64,000 nucleotides of DNA from Clostridia bacterium (GTDB lineage Bacteria; Bacillota; Clostridia; Christensenellales; Aristaeellaceae). The number at the start of each line of letters is the position of its first letter. The first letter of the stretch is position 1. Below, piece after piece: positions 45,329-53,655 of this stretch. The DNA is taken from the NCBI GenBank assembly GCA_017534885.1, contig JAFXVR010000008.1, forward strand, positions 1 through 64,000. Direction: 5' to 3'. The position numbers were made by a program, and so were the translations under genes. A model generated the notes under the pieces. That model had not been told where the DNA came from. It did no database searches and saw nothing but the letters and a program-made list of their open reading frames with translations.

Positions 45329-46161
45329 AACGCTTGATGCTGGTTTGTGCGATGATCCTGTGTTTTGCCCTGCCGTTCTGCTGTTTCTCCGCAAATGCTG
45401 AGCGCAATCCGCCGACGCAGCTGCCTGCACCGACTGTCGCCGGGTTTGAAGGCGACAACGTATCAACAGACAGATATCCTTTCCCTGCACAGGTCGAAGG
45501 TTACACGTTTGTCTCCTTTGCAGGAGATCAATCGTGCTGGGATCTCAGCGCGGATGAATTGATCGCAAGAATCGTGTGCCAGCACTTTGAGGAAATCTAT
45601 CCGGGCTGCCGGCTTGAGCAGCTGCGTGACTTTGTCTATGTTCCCGACAATCAACGGGTGACAAACCTCAACTTCTCCCATGCTGCCGCAAGCGACACGA
45701 ACTACTATTTCATGACCCGATCTTTTGCGCACCCCTTGGTATCAAATGCCAGTTTTACTGTACTGCTGTCGTACGGGTATTGCTGCGCATTCTTCACGAA
45801 TGCACCGTTGATGGCGGAAGAACTCAATGCGCTTGAGAACAGCCCTTTCTCATACAGAGACGCGCTTGCACTGGCGCAACAGATTTATACTGCGCATTTC
45901 ATCGAAAACGAACTGCTTGAACCCAGCGTTGAAGAATTGGCTTCTCTGAGGGTCAGGGGTAGTTATGTCTTTAACCACAATGAAGATGTACGGCTATGGC
46001 AGTTTGGCTTCTTTAAACCACAGTCCCCATATGAGCACGAGATCGATTGGGCCAGCGGTGTGTTTGAGATTCAAATTGATGCGGATACGGGTGAAGTGAT
46101 GTTTCAAGAATGGATCCCTGTGACAGCTTACGACCGGTTTCTTGAATTAATTGGGCAGTGA
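45325..46161 (+). CDS. Secreted hypothetical protein
   Basis: The 278-residue protein has a signal peptide (MKRLMLVCAMILCFALPFCCFSANA) and no domain I can name. The C-terminal IQIDADTGEVMFQEW resembles the strand of PepSY-like inhibitory domains, a weak hint only. The start codon overlaps the stop of the disrupted LRR gene (ATGA), so the two were co-translated. Base composition here is lower in GC than in the neighbours. The 3' end overlaps the remnant gene on the other strand. Confidence 0.65.
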   Translation: MKRLMLVCAMILCFALPFCCFSANAERNPPTQLPAPTVAGFEGDNVSTDRYPFPAQVEGYTFVSFAGDQSCWDLSADELIARIVCQHFEEIYPGCRLEQLRDFVYVPDNQRVTNLNFSHAAASDTNYYFMTRSFAHPLVSNASFTVLLSYGYCCAFFTNAPLMAEELNALENSPFSYRDALALAQQIYTAHFIENELLEPSVEELASLRVRGSYVFNHNEDVRLWQFGFFKPQSPYEHEIDWASGVFEIQIDADTGEVMFQEWIPVTAYDRFLELIGQ

Positions 46162-46428
46162 GCGCACAGCGAAGATATCACCGAATTCGGGATCCTTGCT
46201 GAGCCGCGCTTCAATAGCCTTTCTGGCCTTCAGGAAGAAGTCCGATGCCCGTTCTCTGTCCAGCTCCACGCCGACGCCGTCCCGATAGCAGTAACCCATC
46301 CGCAGCATGATGTCCGCATATTTGCCTCTTGTGATGCTGCGCTTGTCTGTCTTCCGGTAGAGGCGGCTCAGGAGCGCCCAGGCCTTTTCCGGGTCCTTCG
46401 CGGTGCCGTGTCCGAGGCGGTACAGATC
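46147..46428 (-). pseudogene. Sel1-repeat gene remnant
   Basis: On the minus strand a 93-codon frame reads DLYRLGHGTAKDPEKAWALL and later MGYCYRDGVGVELDRERASDFF, two Sel1-like repeats, ending at TAA (46147-46149). It is bounded upstream by an in-frame stop at 46429-46431 and has no start codon, so only the C-terminal part of a former Sel1/TPR-type gene remains. The 3' end overlaps the hypothetical gene on the plus strand. Confidence 0.6.
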
Positions 46429-46448
46429 TTATTGCCGTACAGGCGCGT

Positions 46449-47465
46449 TTACCCTGCCGGCTGCTGTTTCCACCCCTCCTTCATCCCCGCGGCGCAGAAG
46501 CTCGGGCTGTGACCACTCGGGGGAACGAGGAGGCCGCCCTGCACAATACCGTCCGGAACGAGGGGCTCGTCCGCGGCCTCCCGCCTGATACCGGAGGGGG
46601 AGAGAAGGCTGGTCAGTTCGGTGCTGTTTTTGAGCGCGGATTCGATCTTGTCCAGCGCGGCGGCGTCGCCTGTCAGGCCGATGACGTACTCGCTGGCGCT
46701 GCCCTTCAGCGTGGCGGCTGAGTCGCCGCTGGATACGGTGACGCCTTCCATCAGAGATGCGGGAACAGCCTTCGCCAGGGCCTGCCCGGCTGAGAGACCG
46801 TAAACGCCGCCTCCCAGCTTCTCGATGTTGAAATACACCAGCAGAGAGGTGTTCAGGGCGCTTTTGAGCTCCTTCTCCCGCTGCTGCAGCAGCGCGAGGC
46901 CGTATTCCAGCAGCTGTTTGATTTCTATCTCCCGCAGAGCCCGGCCGGTGGCGTCGCTGGGCTGAAATGATTTCAGGAAGACCGGACGCCCCTTCAGCAC
47001 GCTCTCCAGCGGCACAAGATCATGGGCGTGGCAGAGTTCCCATTGCTTGTTCTGCTTCCACACAACAGCGTCCGGCGCGGCGGAAAGCAGCTGCTCCGGG
47101 GAATCGGGATCGGCACTTTTGAGGTACTGCCTGGCGCGGGGGATGGTTCTGGCAAACACCAGGTAGGTGCAGAATGCGGCGACCAGGGCAAAGATTCCGG
47201 TGATCAGGAGAGAGCCGCCGCTCAGGTGTGGGTGGGGATTGTTGGTCAGGAACAGCTCGCCCACAGGAATAACAGCGGCCAGCAGCCACACGAAGATCAC
47301 CAGGATTATGCTCCAGACAATCTCCCGCTTCGCGCTGGAGATGGTCTTTCGGATATACTGCTGCACGTCCTCCAGCTCAACCGAGCTCTTCATGACGCCG
47401 ACGATCTCCATGACCGCCTTCTCGCGCCTGATTTCAACAAATTCCCGCTCATAGAAGTGTGCCAT
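46449..47465 (-). CDS. Membrane protein of unknown function
   Basis: The 338-residue protein has two adjacent membrane helices (about residues 50-72, SIILVIFVWLLAAVIPV, and 86-108, LLITGIFALVAAFCTYL) and a long cytosolic C-terminal part with short Leu-rich helices and no recognised domain. The ATG at 47465 follows GGAGGGAC on the minus strand. The last residues run into the decayed patch with the Sel1 remnant, so the natural C-terminus may have been different. Confidence 0.6.
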   Translation of the reverse strand: MAHFYEREFVEIRREKAVMEIVGVMKSSVELEDVQQYIRKTISSAKREIVWSIILVIFVWLLAAVIPVGELFLTNNPHPHLSGGSLLITGIFALVAAFCTYLVFARTIPRARQYLKSADPDSPEQLLSAAPDAVVWKQNKQWELCHAHDLVPLESVLKGRPVFLKSFQPSDATGRALREIEIKQLLEYGLALLQQREKELKSALNTSLLVYFNIEKLGGGVYGLSAGQALAKAVPASLMEGVTVSSGDSAATLKGSASEYVIGLTGDAAALDKIESALKNSTELTSLLSPSGIRREAADEPLVPDGIVQGGLLVPPSGHSPSFCAAGMKEGWKQQPAG

Positions 47466-47539
47466 GCAAAGTCCCTCCAATGCCGTCAGCCGCTGCTGTC
47501 TTCCGGAACGATTGATGCTCATGTGATGCTGCTGATGCC

Positions 47540-47568
47540 ATTTTACTATACATCCGGCTGATTTGCAA
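47540..47568 (-). promoter_or_regulatory. Promoter of the unknown membrane-protein gene
   Basis: Minus-strand TTGCAA (47563-47568), 17 nt spacer, TAAAAT (47540-47545). Confidence 0.65.
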
Positions 47569-47696
47569 GCGCTTCGCCGGCGGCTCACAAGCGGCCTGGC
47601 CTGTTTCCTGGCCTGTTTTCAGCAGGGATGAGCGCTACAGAATAACGCCGATGCTACAGCGATGTTACAGCAGCCGGCGAAACGATTTTTGGCCTC

Positions 47697-47725
47697 TTGA
47701 CGAGCAGGCGCAATCGTGCTATAAT
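47697..47725 (+). promoter_or_regulatory. Promoter of the tRNA-Ser pair
   Basis: TTGACG (47697-47702), 17 nt spacer, TATAAT (47720-47725), 18 nt before the first tRNA. Confidence 0.85.
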
Positions 47726-47743
47726 GACCACGCTGGTTGTTGG

Positions 47744-47832
47744 GGAGAGATGGCCGAGCGGTTGATGGCGCTGGTCTTGAAAACCAGTGATGCCGAAAGG
47801 CACCGGGGGTTCGAATCCCTCTCTCTCCGCCA
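47744..47832 (+). tRNA. tRNA-Ser (anticodon TGA)
   Basis: The acceptor stem GGAGAGA pairs with TCTCTCC before the encoded GCCA end. The anticodon stem CTGGT/ACCAG holds the loop CTTGAAA with TGA. There is a long variable arm and the T-loop GGTTCGAATCC, all typical of a class II serine tRNA. Confidence 0.97.
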
Positions 47833-47844
47833 GCTTAACCGCCT

Positions 47845-47934
47845 GGAGAAGTACCCAAGTGGTGAAGGGGCTCCCCTGCTAAGGGAGTAGTGTCCTAACG
47901 GGCAGCAAGGGTTCAAATCCCTTCTTCTCCGCCA
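47845..47934 (+). tRNA. tRNA-Ser (anticodon GCT)
   Basis: The acceptor stem GGAGAAG pairs with CTTCTCC followed by GCCA. The anticodon stem CTCCC/GGGAG holds CTGCTAA with GCT, with a long variable arm and T-loop GGTTCAAATCC. It follows the first serine tRNA by 12 nt in the same transcript. Confidence 0.96.
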
Positions 47935-47938
47935 AAAG

Positions 47939-47965
47939 CCCTGCGACGTTCGTTTGCAGGGTTTT
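47939..47965 (+). terminator. Terminator after the tRNA genes
   Basis: CCCTGC (47939-47944) and GCAGGG (47956-47961) followed by TTTT. Confidence 0.82.
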
Positions 47966-48005
47966 GTTGTGTGCATGCTGGCGCACAAACTGCGCAGCGG
48001 AATCG

Positions 48006-48035
48006 TTGCGCGGCGGGGAAGAGCGGTGGTATAAT
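48006..48035 (+). promoter_or_regulatory. Promoter of the GH43 gene
   Basis: TTGCGC (48006-48011), 18 nt spacer, TATAAT (48030-48035) with an extended -10 TG (48027-48028). Confidence 0.65.
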
Positions 48036-48085
48036 CATCAGGCAAACAGGAAACCTGCCTTGGGCGAAGGGAAAGGGGAAGGCTT

Positions 48086-49567
48086 ATGCGGCGGTATCTG
48101 GTGATGATGACGGCTCTGCTGCTCTGCTGCGGGGCAGCGGGCGGTGCGCGGGCGGAGGCCGGGCAGACTCTGGCGGAGCTGGGCGTGACGCCGAAGGTTT
48201 CGTGGAAGAAGGCCGGACAGAACAATCCGCTATACACCCAGCGCTTCGGCGCAGATCCGGGCGTGATGGAATACCAGGGCCGGATCTATGTGTACATGAC
48301 CGACGACATCATCGAGTATGACGCATCCGGCGCGGTGAAGGAGAACAGCTACAGCCAGATTCGCTGCATCAACTGCATCTCCTCGGACGATCTGGTCAAC
48401 TGGACCGATCACGGGCGCATACCGGTGGCCGGGCCAACGGGCATTGCGCGCTGGGCGCAGAATTCCTGGGCGCCCTGCGCCGCGCACAAGACGATGGAGG
48501 GGAAGGAGAAATTCTTCCTCTATTTCTGCAACGGCGGCAACGGCATCGGCGTGCTGACATCGGACAGCCCGACCGGCCCCTGGCGCGACGAGCTGGGCCA
48601 TCTGCTGATCACCCGCGCCACGCCCAACTGCGCCAATGTGCTGTGGCTCTTTGATCCGGCGGTGATGGTGGACGAGGACGGCAGGGGCTACCTGGCCTTT
48701 GGCGGCGGCGTACCCCAGGGGAAGCAGGCGGCGCCCGGCACAGCGCGTATCGTGCGACTGGGGGAGGATATGCTCAGCCTGGACGGCGACCCTGTCACCA
48801 TCGATGCGCCTTATCTCTTTGAGGACAGCGGCATCAACAGGATCGGCGGGAAGTATGTCTACACCTACTGCTCCAACTGGCAGACTGACGGCAACGGCCT
48901 GCGGCTGACCAGCGGCGCCATCCAGTACATGACGGCGGATGAGCCCCTGGGCCTCTATACCTACATGGGCGAGCTTTTCCCGAACCAGGGCAAGTTCTTT
49001 GGCCTGTACGGCAACAATCACCACAGCATCGCCAGCCTCGGCGGGGAGTATTACTTCTTCTATCACAACCGGCCGGTGGAGCAGGCCATGGGCATCACCG
49101 GCAATTACCGCAGCCCGCAGATCGACCGGCTGCGCGTAAGCGAGGACGGAACGCTCGGGATGGTGATCGGCACCATGCAGGGCATCCGGCAGCTTCATCC
49201 GCTGAATCCTTCGCAGGAGGTTTTGGCGTCCACCATGGCGGATCAGGCGGGCATCGAGGTGCTGGTGAACGGGGAGGGTCTCCCCTTTGTGCGCACATCC
49301 CAGAACAGCTGGATCAAGGTCTCCGGCGTGGATTTCGGCGCGGGCGGCGGCGAACTGACGATCAGGGCTTCCGCGGAGGAAGGCTGCACCGTATGGGTGC
49401 TCGCGGACAGGTTATGGAGCGGGATCACCGCTGAAATCGTCCTGCCGGCGGGGGAGGAGACGACGGTCACCGTGCCGCTGGCCATCGAAGGTCAGAGGGA
49501 TCTGTTCTTTGTGTTCAGCGGCCCGGCGGATTTCTTCGGGTGGCGGGTATCAGCCCCGGCGCGGTAA
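48086..49567 (+). CDS. Secreted glycoside hydrolase family 43 with C-terminal beta-sandwich domain
   Basis: The 493-residue protein has a signal peptide (MRRYLVMMTALLLCCGAAGG, cut near ARA) and a five-bladed beta-propeller of GH43: FGADPGVMEY (catalytic base D57), FDPAVMVDEDG (D190, pKa modulator) and YLFEDSGINR (catalytic acid E246). The C-terminal ~130 residues (VLVNGEGLPFV, FGAGGGELTIRASA, TVWVLADRLW) look like a CBM6-type carbohydrate-binding sandwich. The family removes arabinose or xylose side groups from plant arabinoxylan or related glycans, which suits a gut or rumen bacterium. It is monocistronic. Confidence 0.9.
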   Translation: MRRYLVMMTALLLCCGAAGGARAEAGQTLAELGVTPKVSWKKAGQNNPLYTQRFGADPGVMEYQGRIYVYMTDDIIEYDASGAVKENSYSQIRCINCISSDDLVNWTDHGRIPVAGPTGIARWAQNSWAPCAAHKTMEGKEKFFLYFCNGGNGIGVLTSDSPTGPWRDELGHLLITRATPNCANVLWLFDPAVMVDEDGRGYLAFGGGVPQGKQAAPGTARIVRLGEDMLSLDGDPVTIDAPYLFEDSGINRIGGKYVYTYCSNWQTDGNGLRLTSGAIQYMTADEPLGLYTYMGELFPNQGKFFGLYGNNHHSIASLGGEYYFFYHNRPVEQAMGITGNYRSPQIDRLRVSEDGTLGMVIGTMQGIRQLHPLNPSQEVLASTMADQAGIEVLVNGEGLPFVRTSQNSWIKVSGVDFGAGGGELTIRASAEEGCTVWVLADRLWSGITAEIVLPAGEETTVTVPLAIEGQRDLFFVFSGPADFFGWRVSAPAR

Positions 49568-49617
49568 AGCGGTTTCGCAGGCCTGAGGGCGATACGCCGC
49601 CTGTCCCCTGATACCCT

Positions 49618-49645
49618 GTCGCGGAGAGGCAGTCGCGGAGAGGCA
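49618..49645 (+). repeat. Two tandem 14 bp repeats
   Basis: GTCGCGGAGAGGCA occurs at 49618-49631 and again at 49632-49645, directly before the glycan-operon promoter. The function is unknown. Confidence 0.5.
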
Positions 49646-49657
49646 TGGAAAAAGGGC

Positions 49658-49686
49658 TTGCAATAGCACTTGAAATCCGATATAAT
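49658..49686 (+). promoter_or_regulatory. Promoter of the surface-glycan operon
   Basis: TTGCAA (49658-49663), 17 nt spacer, TATAAT (49681-49686). It drives at least 15 genes in one direction. Confidence 0.82.
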
Positions 49687-49906
49687 ACCATTGTGCTGAT
49701 TGTAAATCGGCACTGTATGGAAGAGATTCAGACAGAATGCACCGGACTGGCGCGGGAGGGCTCCGACAGAGGTTGCGCTGGCTGGTACAGCGATATCAGC
49801 GCAGGGAAGCTGCTGACACCGCTGTTTTTGGCTGTCATGGGGCGATTTGTTCCGACAGCATCGCAGGTCGATCCTGCTGAACGAGTGGAAAGGGTTGGGT
49901 ATCCCG
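49687..49906 (+). other. Long leader of the surface-glycan operon
   Basis: About 215 nt of transcribed sequence precede the first credible start. I see GC-rich hairpin potential but no known riboswitch or JUMPstart-like element. Short open frames inside lack ribosome sites. Confidence 0.4.
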
Positions 49907-51973
49907 ATGAATCGTGCTGAACCCGGTAACAGCAGCACGCCTAAAGCGCAGGGCCTTCAGCACTGGCAGAAGGTCGCTGTTGCCATGGCGCTATATGACG
50001 TGCTTGCGATCCATGCCGCTTTTTTCCTCGCGATCTGGGCCCGCTGGGATTTCCGGTTTACGGAGATTCCCGCTGATTACATGCTGGGCTACAACCGCAC
50101 CATTACGGTGTATGCTCTGCTGTGCATTCCCATCTTCTGGTTCAACCGGATGTACAAGGGCATATGGCGCTACGCCAGCTATACGGAACTGGTGCGCGCA
50201 TTGACAGGCTCGATTGGCGCGAGCCTGCTTTATGCGCTTGTGGCGACCCATGTGCTGCCCGTGACGGGCGTTCTGCCCCGACGCATGCCTTATTCCTACC
50301 ATCTCTGGGGCGCGGTGATGCAGACGATCCTGCTGGTGATCGTCCGCTTTGCCTACCGCTTCATCATCCTGCAGCGCTCCGTCTCAAAAAAGGCCAGCCA
50401 CGGCGCTGACCGGGTCATGATCATCGGCGCGGGCAGCGCGGGCGAATCACTCCTGAAGGACATCAGCACCAGCCAGGAGCTCAATGACCAGGTCGTTTGC
50501 TTTATCGACGACAATTCCAACAAGTGGAACCGCTATGTGGGCTCGGTGCCGATTGTGGGCGGCCGGGAGGACATCCTCGCCAGCGTGAAAAAGTACGGGG
50601 TGCAGAAGATATATCTGGCCATCCCTGCCGCGCCGGCGGAGGCCAAGCGGGATATCATCAGCATCTGCCAGGAGACGGACTGCGAGCTCAAACAGCTGCC
50701 GGGCATTTACCAGCTGGTTTCGGGCCAGGTGACCGTCAGCCAGATGCGGGATGTGTCCGTGGAGGATCTGCTGGGGCGCGATCCCATCAAGGCCGACATG
50801 GAGGAGGTCTACTCCTTTATCAACGGTAAGACCGTGCTGGTGACGGGCGGCGGCGGTTCCATCGGCTCGGAGCTCTGCCGGCAGATCGCGGCGCACAGCC
50901 CCAGGCAGCTCATCATCTTTGACGTATATGAGAACAACGCTTACAGCATTCAGCTGGAGCTGAGAAAGAAATACCCCGAGCTGAATCTGGTCACCCTGAT
51001 CGGCTCGGTGCGCGACAGCCGGCGCATCTTCCAGGTGTTTGACCGCTACAGGCCGCAGATTGTTTACCACGCGGCGGCGCACAAGCATGTGCCGCTGATG
51101 GAGGACAGCCCCTGCGAGTCCATCAAGAACAACGCGGTGGGCACCTACAAGACGGCCTACGCGGCCATGGTCCACGGCTGCGAGCGCTTTGTGCTGATCT
51201 CCACGGACAAGGCGGTCAACCCCACCAACATCATGGGCGCGTCCAAGCGGCTCTGCGAGATGATCATCCAGGCCTTTGACGCCATGATCAAGGCGGACAA
51301 GGTCAACGAGATTCCCCAGCTCTTCACCCATGTGGGCAAGGGCAAGGGGGATCAGGCCGGCAAGGGGCTGGATCTGCACGATGTCAAAACGGAGTTTGTG
51401 GCGGTGCGCTTCGGCAACGTGCTGGGCTCCAACGGCTCGGTTATCCCGATCTTCAAGAAGCAGATCGAGAACGGCGGGCCGGTGACGGTGACGCATCCGG
51501 ACATCATCCGCTACTTCATGACCATCCCGGAAGCCGTCAGCCTGGTAATGCTCGCCGGCACCTACGCCAAGGGCGGGGAAATCTTCGTGCTGGACATGGG
51601 CAGCCCGGTGAAGATCGACACCTTAGCGCGGAACCTGATCAAGCTCTCAGGCTTCAAACCGGACGTGGACATCAAGATTGAGTACACAGGCCTGCGCCCC
51701 GGCGAGAAGCTGTATGAAGAAAAGCTGATGGCGGAGGAGGGGCTCAAGAAGACCGACAACGCCCTGATTCACATCGGCTGCCCCATCCCCTTTGACGAGC
51801 GGCAGTTCCTGGGCCAGCTCAGCCAGCTGATGGACACGGCCTACGACAACAAGGAAGGCCGGATCCGGGAGCTGGTGGCGGGCATCGTGCCCACCTACCA
51901 TCCCGCGGGCGTGAAGCCAGCCAGCATCAAGGACGCGGCCTACGAGCGTCTGGTGCACGAGGCAGACCAGTGA
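49907..51973 (+). CDS. CapD/PglF-type membrane UDP-sugar 4,6-dehydratase
   Basis: The 688-residue protein has four membrane helices (about 20-140), a first Rossmann domain (MIIGAGSAGESLL, about 155-280) and a catalytic SDR-type domain: VTGGGGSIGSELC (about 305-320), AAHKHVPLMEDSP (about 388) and STDKAVNPTNIMGASKR (about 430-447), where Met replaces the usual Tyr of YxxxK as in PglF/WbpM/CapD. These make UDP-4-keto-6-deoxy-HexNAc, the first step to bacillosamine, QuiNAc or FucNAc. ATG 49907 is chosen but its ribosome site is weak; TTG starts at 49895 and 49847 are in frame. It heads the glycan operon, and the VanZ-like gene overlaps its stop. Confidence 0.9.
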   Translation: MNRAEPGNSSTPKAQGLQHWQKVAVAMALYDVLAIHAAFFLAIWARWDFRFTEIPADYMLGYNRTITVYALLCIPIFWFNRMYKGIWRYASYTELVRALTGSIGASLLYALVATHVLPVTGVLPRRMPYSYHLWGAVMQTILLVIVRFAYRFIILQRSVSKKASHGADRVMIIGAGSAGESLLKDISTSQELNDQVVCFIDDNSNKWNRYVGSVPIVGGREDILASVKKYGVQKIYLAIPAAPAEAKRDIISICQETDCELKQLPGIYQLVSGQVTVSQMRDVSVEDLLGRDPIKADMEEVYSFINGKTVLVTGGGGSIGSELCRQIAAHSPRQLIIFDVYENNAYSIQLELRKKYPELNLVTLIGSVRDSRRIFQVFDRYRPQIVYHAAAHKHVPLMEDSPCESIKNNAVGTYKTAYAAMVHGCERFVLISTDKAVNPTNIMGASKRLCEMIIQAFDAMIKADKVNEIPQLFTHVGKGKGDQAGKGLDLHDVKTEFVAVRFGNVLGSNGSVIPIFKKQIENGGPVTVTHPDIIRYFMTIPEAVSLVMLAGTYAKGGEIFVLDMGSPVKIDTLARNLIKLSGFKPDVDIKIEYTGLRPGEKLYEEKLMAEEGLKKTDNALIHIGCPIPFDERQFLGQLSQLMDTAYDNKEGRIRELVAGIVPTYHPAGVKPASIKDAAYERLVHEADQ

Positions 51974-52545
51974 GCGAACTGCCCTTGTCCTCTCAGACCT
52001 CCCTCTGGGTCGATCTGGGGATCATCGCCGCGGTGTGGCTGACCATCGCCGTCATTGAATGCCGGGCGAGGGACCGGATGCGCCTCACGCGCGGGGAGCG
52101 GCTGACGCTCTGGGCTGTGCTGGCGGCCTACCTGGTGATCTACAGCTACCTGACCCTGTTCTACCGGTCGCGCTTCGAAATCCCGCGGATGCTCCTGAAG
52201 CCCTTCCGCAGCTATCGGCAGGCCTTCTCCTTCACAAACGGCTTCCGCATCCGGAGGCTGGGACTGGCCCGGCAGATCCTGCTGAACGTGCTGGTCTATG
52301 TGCCGCTGGGGCTGATGCTGCCCTGCCTGCTGAGGGCGAGGAAGCACCCGTACTGGCTGACAGCCCTCCTGGGGTTGGGGCTGTCCGTGGCCACGGAAGC
52401 GCTGCAGTACTTCACCCGGCGGGGCTACTGTGAAACCGACGACCTCATCAACAACACCTGCGGCTGCCTGCTGGGCCTGGCGCTCTTCGCCCTGACCCGG
52501 CTGCTGATCCGCAGATGGAAGAGAAACATCCTGAATATCCCGTAA
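51970..52545 (+). CDS. VanZ-family membrane protein
   Basis: The 191-residue polytopic protein has about five hydrophobic segments and the VanZ signatures VLVYVPLGLMLPCLL and EALQYFTRRGYCETDDLINNTCGCLLG. The family is named after a teicoplanin-resistance accessory protein; a general role in surface-polymer or lipid handling is suspected but unproven. The GTG start overlaps the dehydratase stop (GTGA), so translation is coupled. Confidence 0.85.
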   Translation: MSELPLSSQTSLWVDLGIIAAVWLTIAVIECRARDRMRLTRGERLTLWAVLAAYLVIYSYLTLFYRSRFEIPRMLLKPFRSYRQAFSFTNGFRIRRLGLARQILLNVLVYVPLGLMLPCLLRARKHPYWLTALLGLGLSVATEALQYFTRRGYCETDDLINNTCGCLLGLALFALTRLLIRRWKRNILNIP

Positions 52546-52575
52546 ACCAAGCTGAACCAAGATAGGAGCGAGGGT

Positions 52576-53619
52576 ATGCAGAACACGAACGACAAGCTCA
52601 GGTCAGTCCTCAGCGGCATCGTGAAGGATCTGTGGATTGTGCTGCTGGACATCATTGCGGTCAACGCGGCCTACTTCCTGGCGCTGCTGATCCGCTTCTA
52701 CGTGAACTTCGAATTCCGGCCCACCGTAGCCCATTACCTGACGGATTTCGCGAAGTTCGCGCCCTTCTATACGGTCTTCTGCATCATCGTCTTCGCGGTG
52801 TTCAGGCTGTACAACGGCGTGTGGCGCTATGCGGGCATCAACGACATGAACCGCATCCTCGGCGCTTCCGCGGTCACCTGCCTGTTCCAGGTGCTGTGCA
52901 CAGCGCTCTTTGTACAGCGGATGCCCATCACCTATTACGTCATCGGCGCGCTGCTGCAGTTCTTCTTTATCGCGCTGATCCGCTTCGCCTACCGCATTGT
53001 GGTGGTGGAACACCAGCGGATCGCCACGCGCAAGCTGCCCTCGATGAACGTGATGATCATTGGCGCGGGGGAGATCGGCCACCGTGTGATCCGCTACCTG
53101 GCGGACGACACGGAGCACGCCTTCCGCCCGGCCTGCGTGATCGACAGCAAGGGCGGCGCCGAGGGCAAGAGCTTCGACGGCATTCCGGTCATCGGCGGCA
53201 CGGATCAGATCGAGAAGGCGGTGGAAGACTACGCCATCAGCTGCGTCTTCATCGCCGATCCCGGGCTGGATCAGCAGGCCCGCCAGGAGATCCGCGCCTT
53301 CTGCCAGAGCCGGGGGATGGAGCTGCAGGACTACACCGGCTACCTCTCCAACCTCAGCGGCAAGGTGTCCCTGGCCAGCCTGCTGGAGGCTGCCGAGGGC
53401 GCGGTGACCATCCGCATCGGCGACCAGGATCAGGACTTCGAAAACGGTGAACAGGCGCTGCAGTCCCTGACCGGGCGCTTCACCGTGCGCTCTGTCTCAG
53501 CGGCGGGCAATTACCTGGTGATCGAGCTGAGCGAAAACAAGAACGAACCCTACGCCGGATACGACGCCTGGGTGCGCAAGCACCGGGAGGAGACAGGCGA
53601 GGAAATCAGCTTCTTCTGA
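52576..53619 (+). CDS. Paralogue of the N-terminal half of CapD/PglF, lacking the dehydratase domain
   Basis: The 347-residue protein repeats the first half of the 49.9 kb protein: membrane helices (about 15-140; IVLLDIIAVNAAYFLALLIR, VWRYAGINDMNR, LIRFAYRIVVVE) and a Rossmann domain with VMIIGAGEIGHRVIRYL (about 155-170) ending near residue 280. It then has a unique ~65-residue tail instead of the catalytic domain, with no GGxGxxG or MxxxK motif. The clean stop and its own GGAG site argue for a real gene rather than a truncation. A regulatory or scaffold role in the glycan operon is inference. Confidence 0.78.
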   Translation: MQNTNDKLRSVLSGIVKDLWIVLLDIIAVNAAYFLALLIRFYVNFEFRPTVAHYLTDFAKFAPFYTVFCIIVFAVFRLYNGVWRYAGINDMNRILGASAVTCLFQVLCTALFVQRMPITYYVIGALLQFFFIALIRFAYRIVVVEHQRIATRKLPSMNVMIIGAGEIGHRVIRYLADDTEHAFRPACVIDSKGGAEGKSFDGIPVIGGTDQIEKAVEDYAISCVFIADPGLDQQARQEIRAFCQSRGMELQDYTGYLSNLSGKVSLASLLEAAEGAVTIRIGDQDQDFENGEQALQSLTGRFTVRSVSAAGNYLVIELSENKNEPYAGYDAWVRKHREETGEEISFF

Positions 53620-53655
53620 GAACGATCCGAACAGCACGGGAGAGTGAAAGTGACC

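Noticed and set aside
49645..49920. 91-codon frame in the glycan-operon leader
   Set aside because: It begins upstream of the promoter's -10 box, has no Shine-Dalgarno and no conserved motif.
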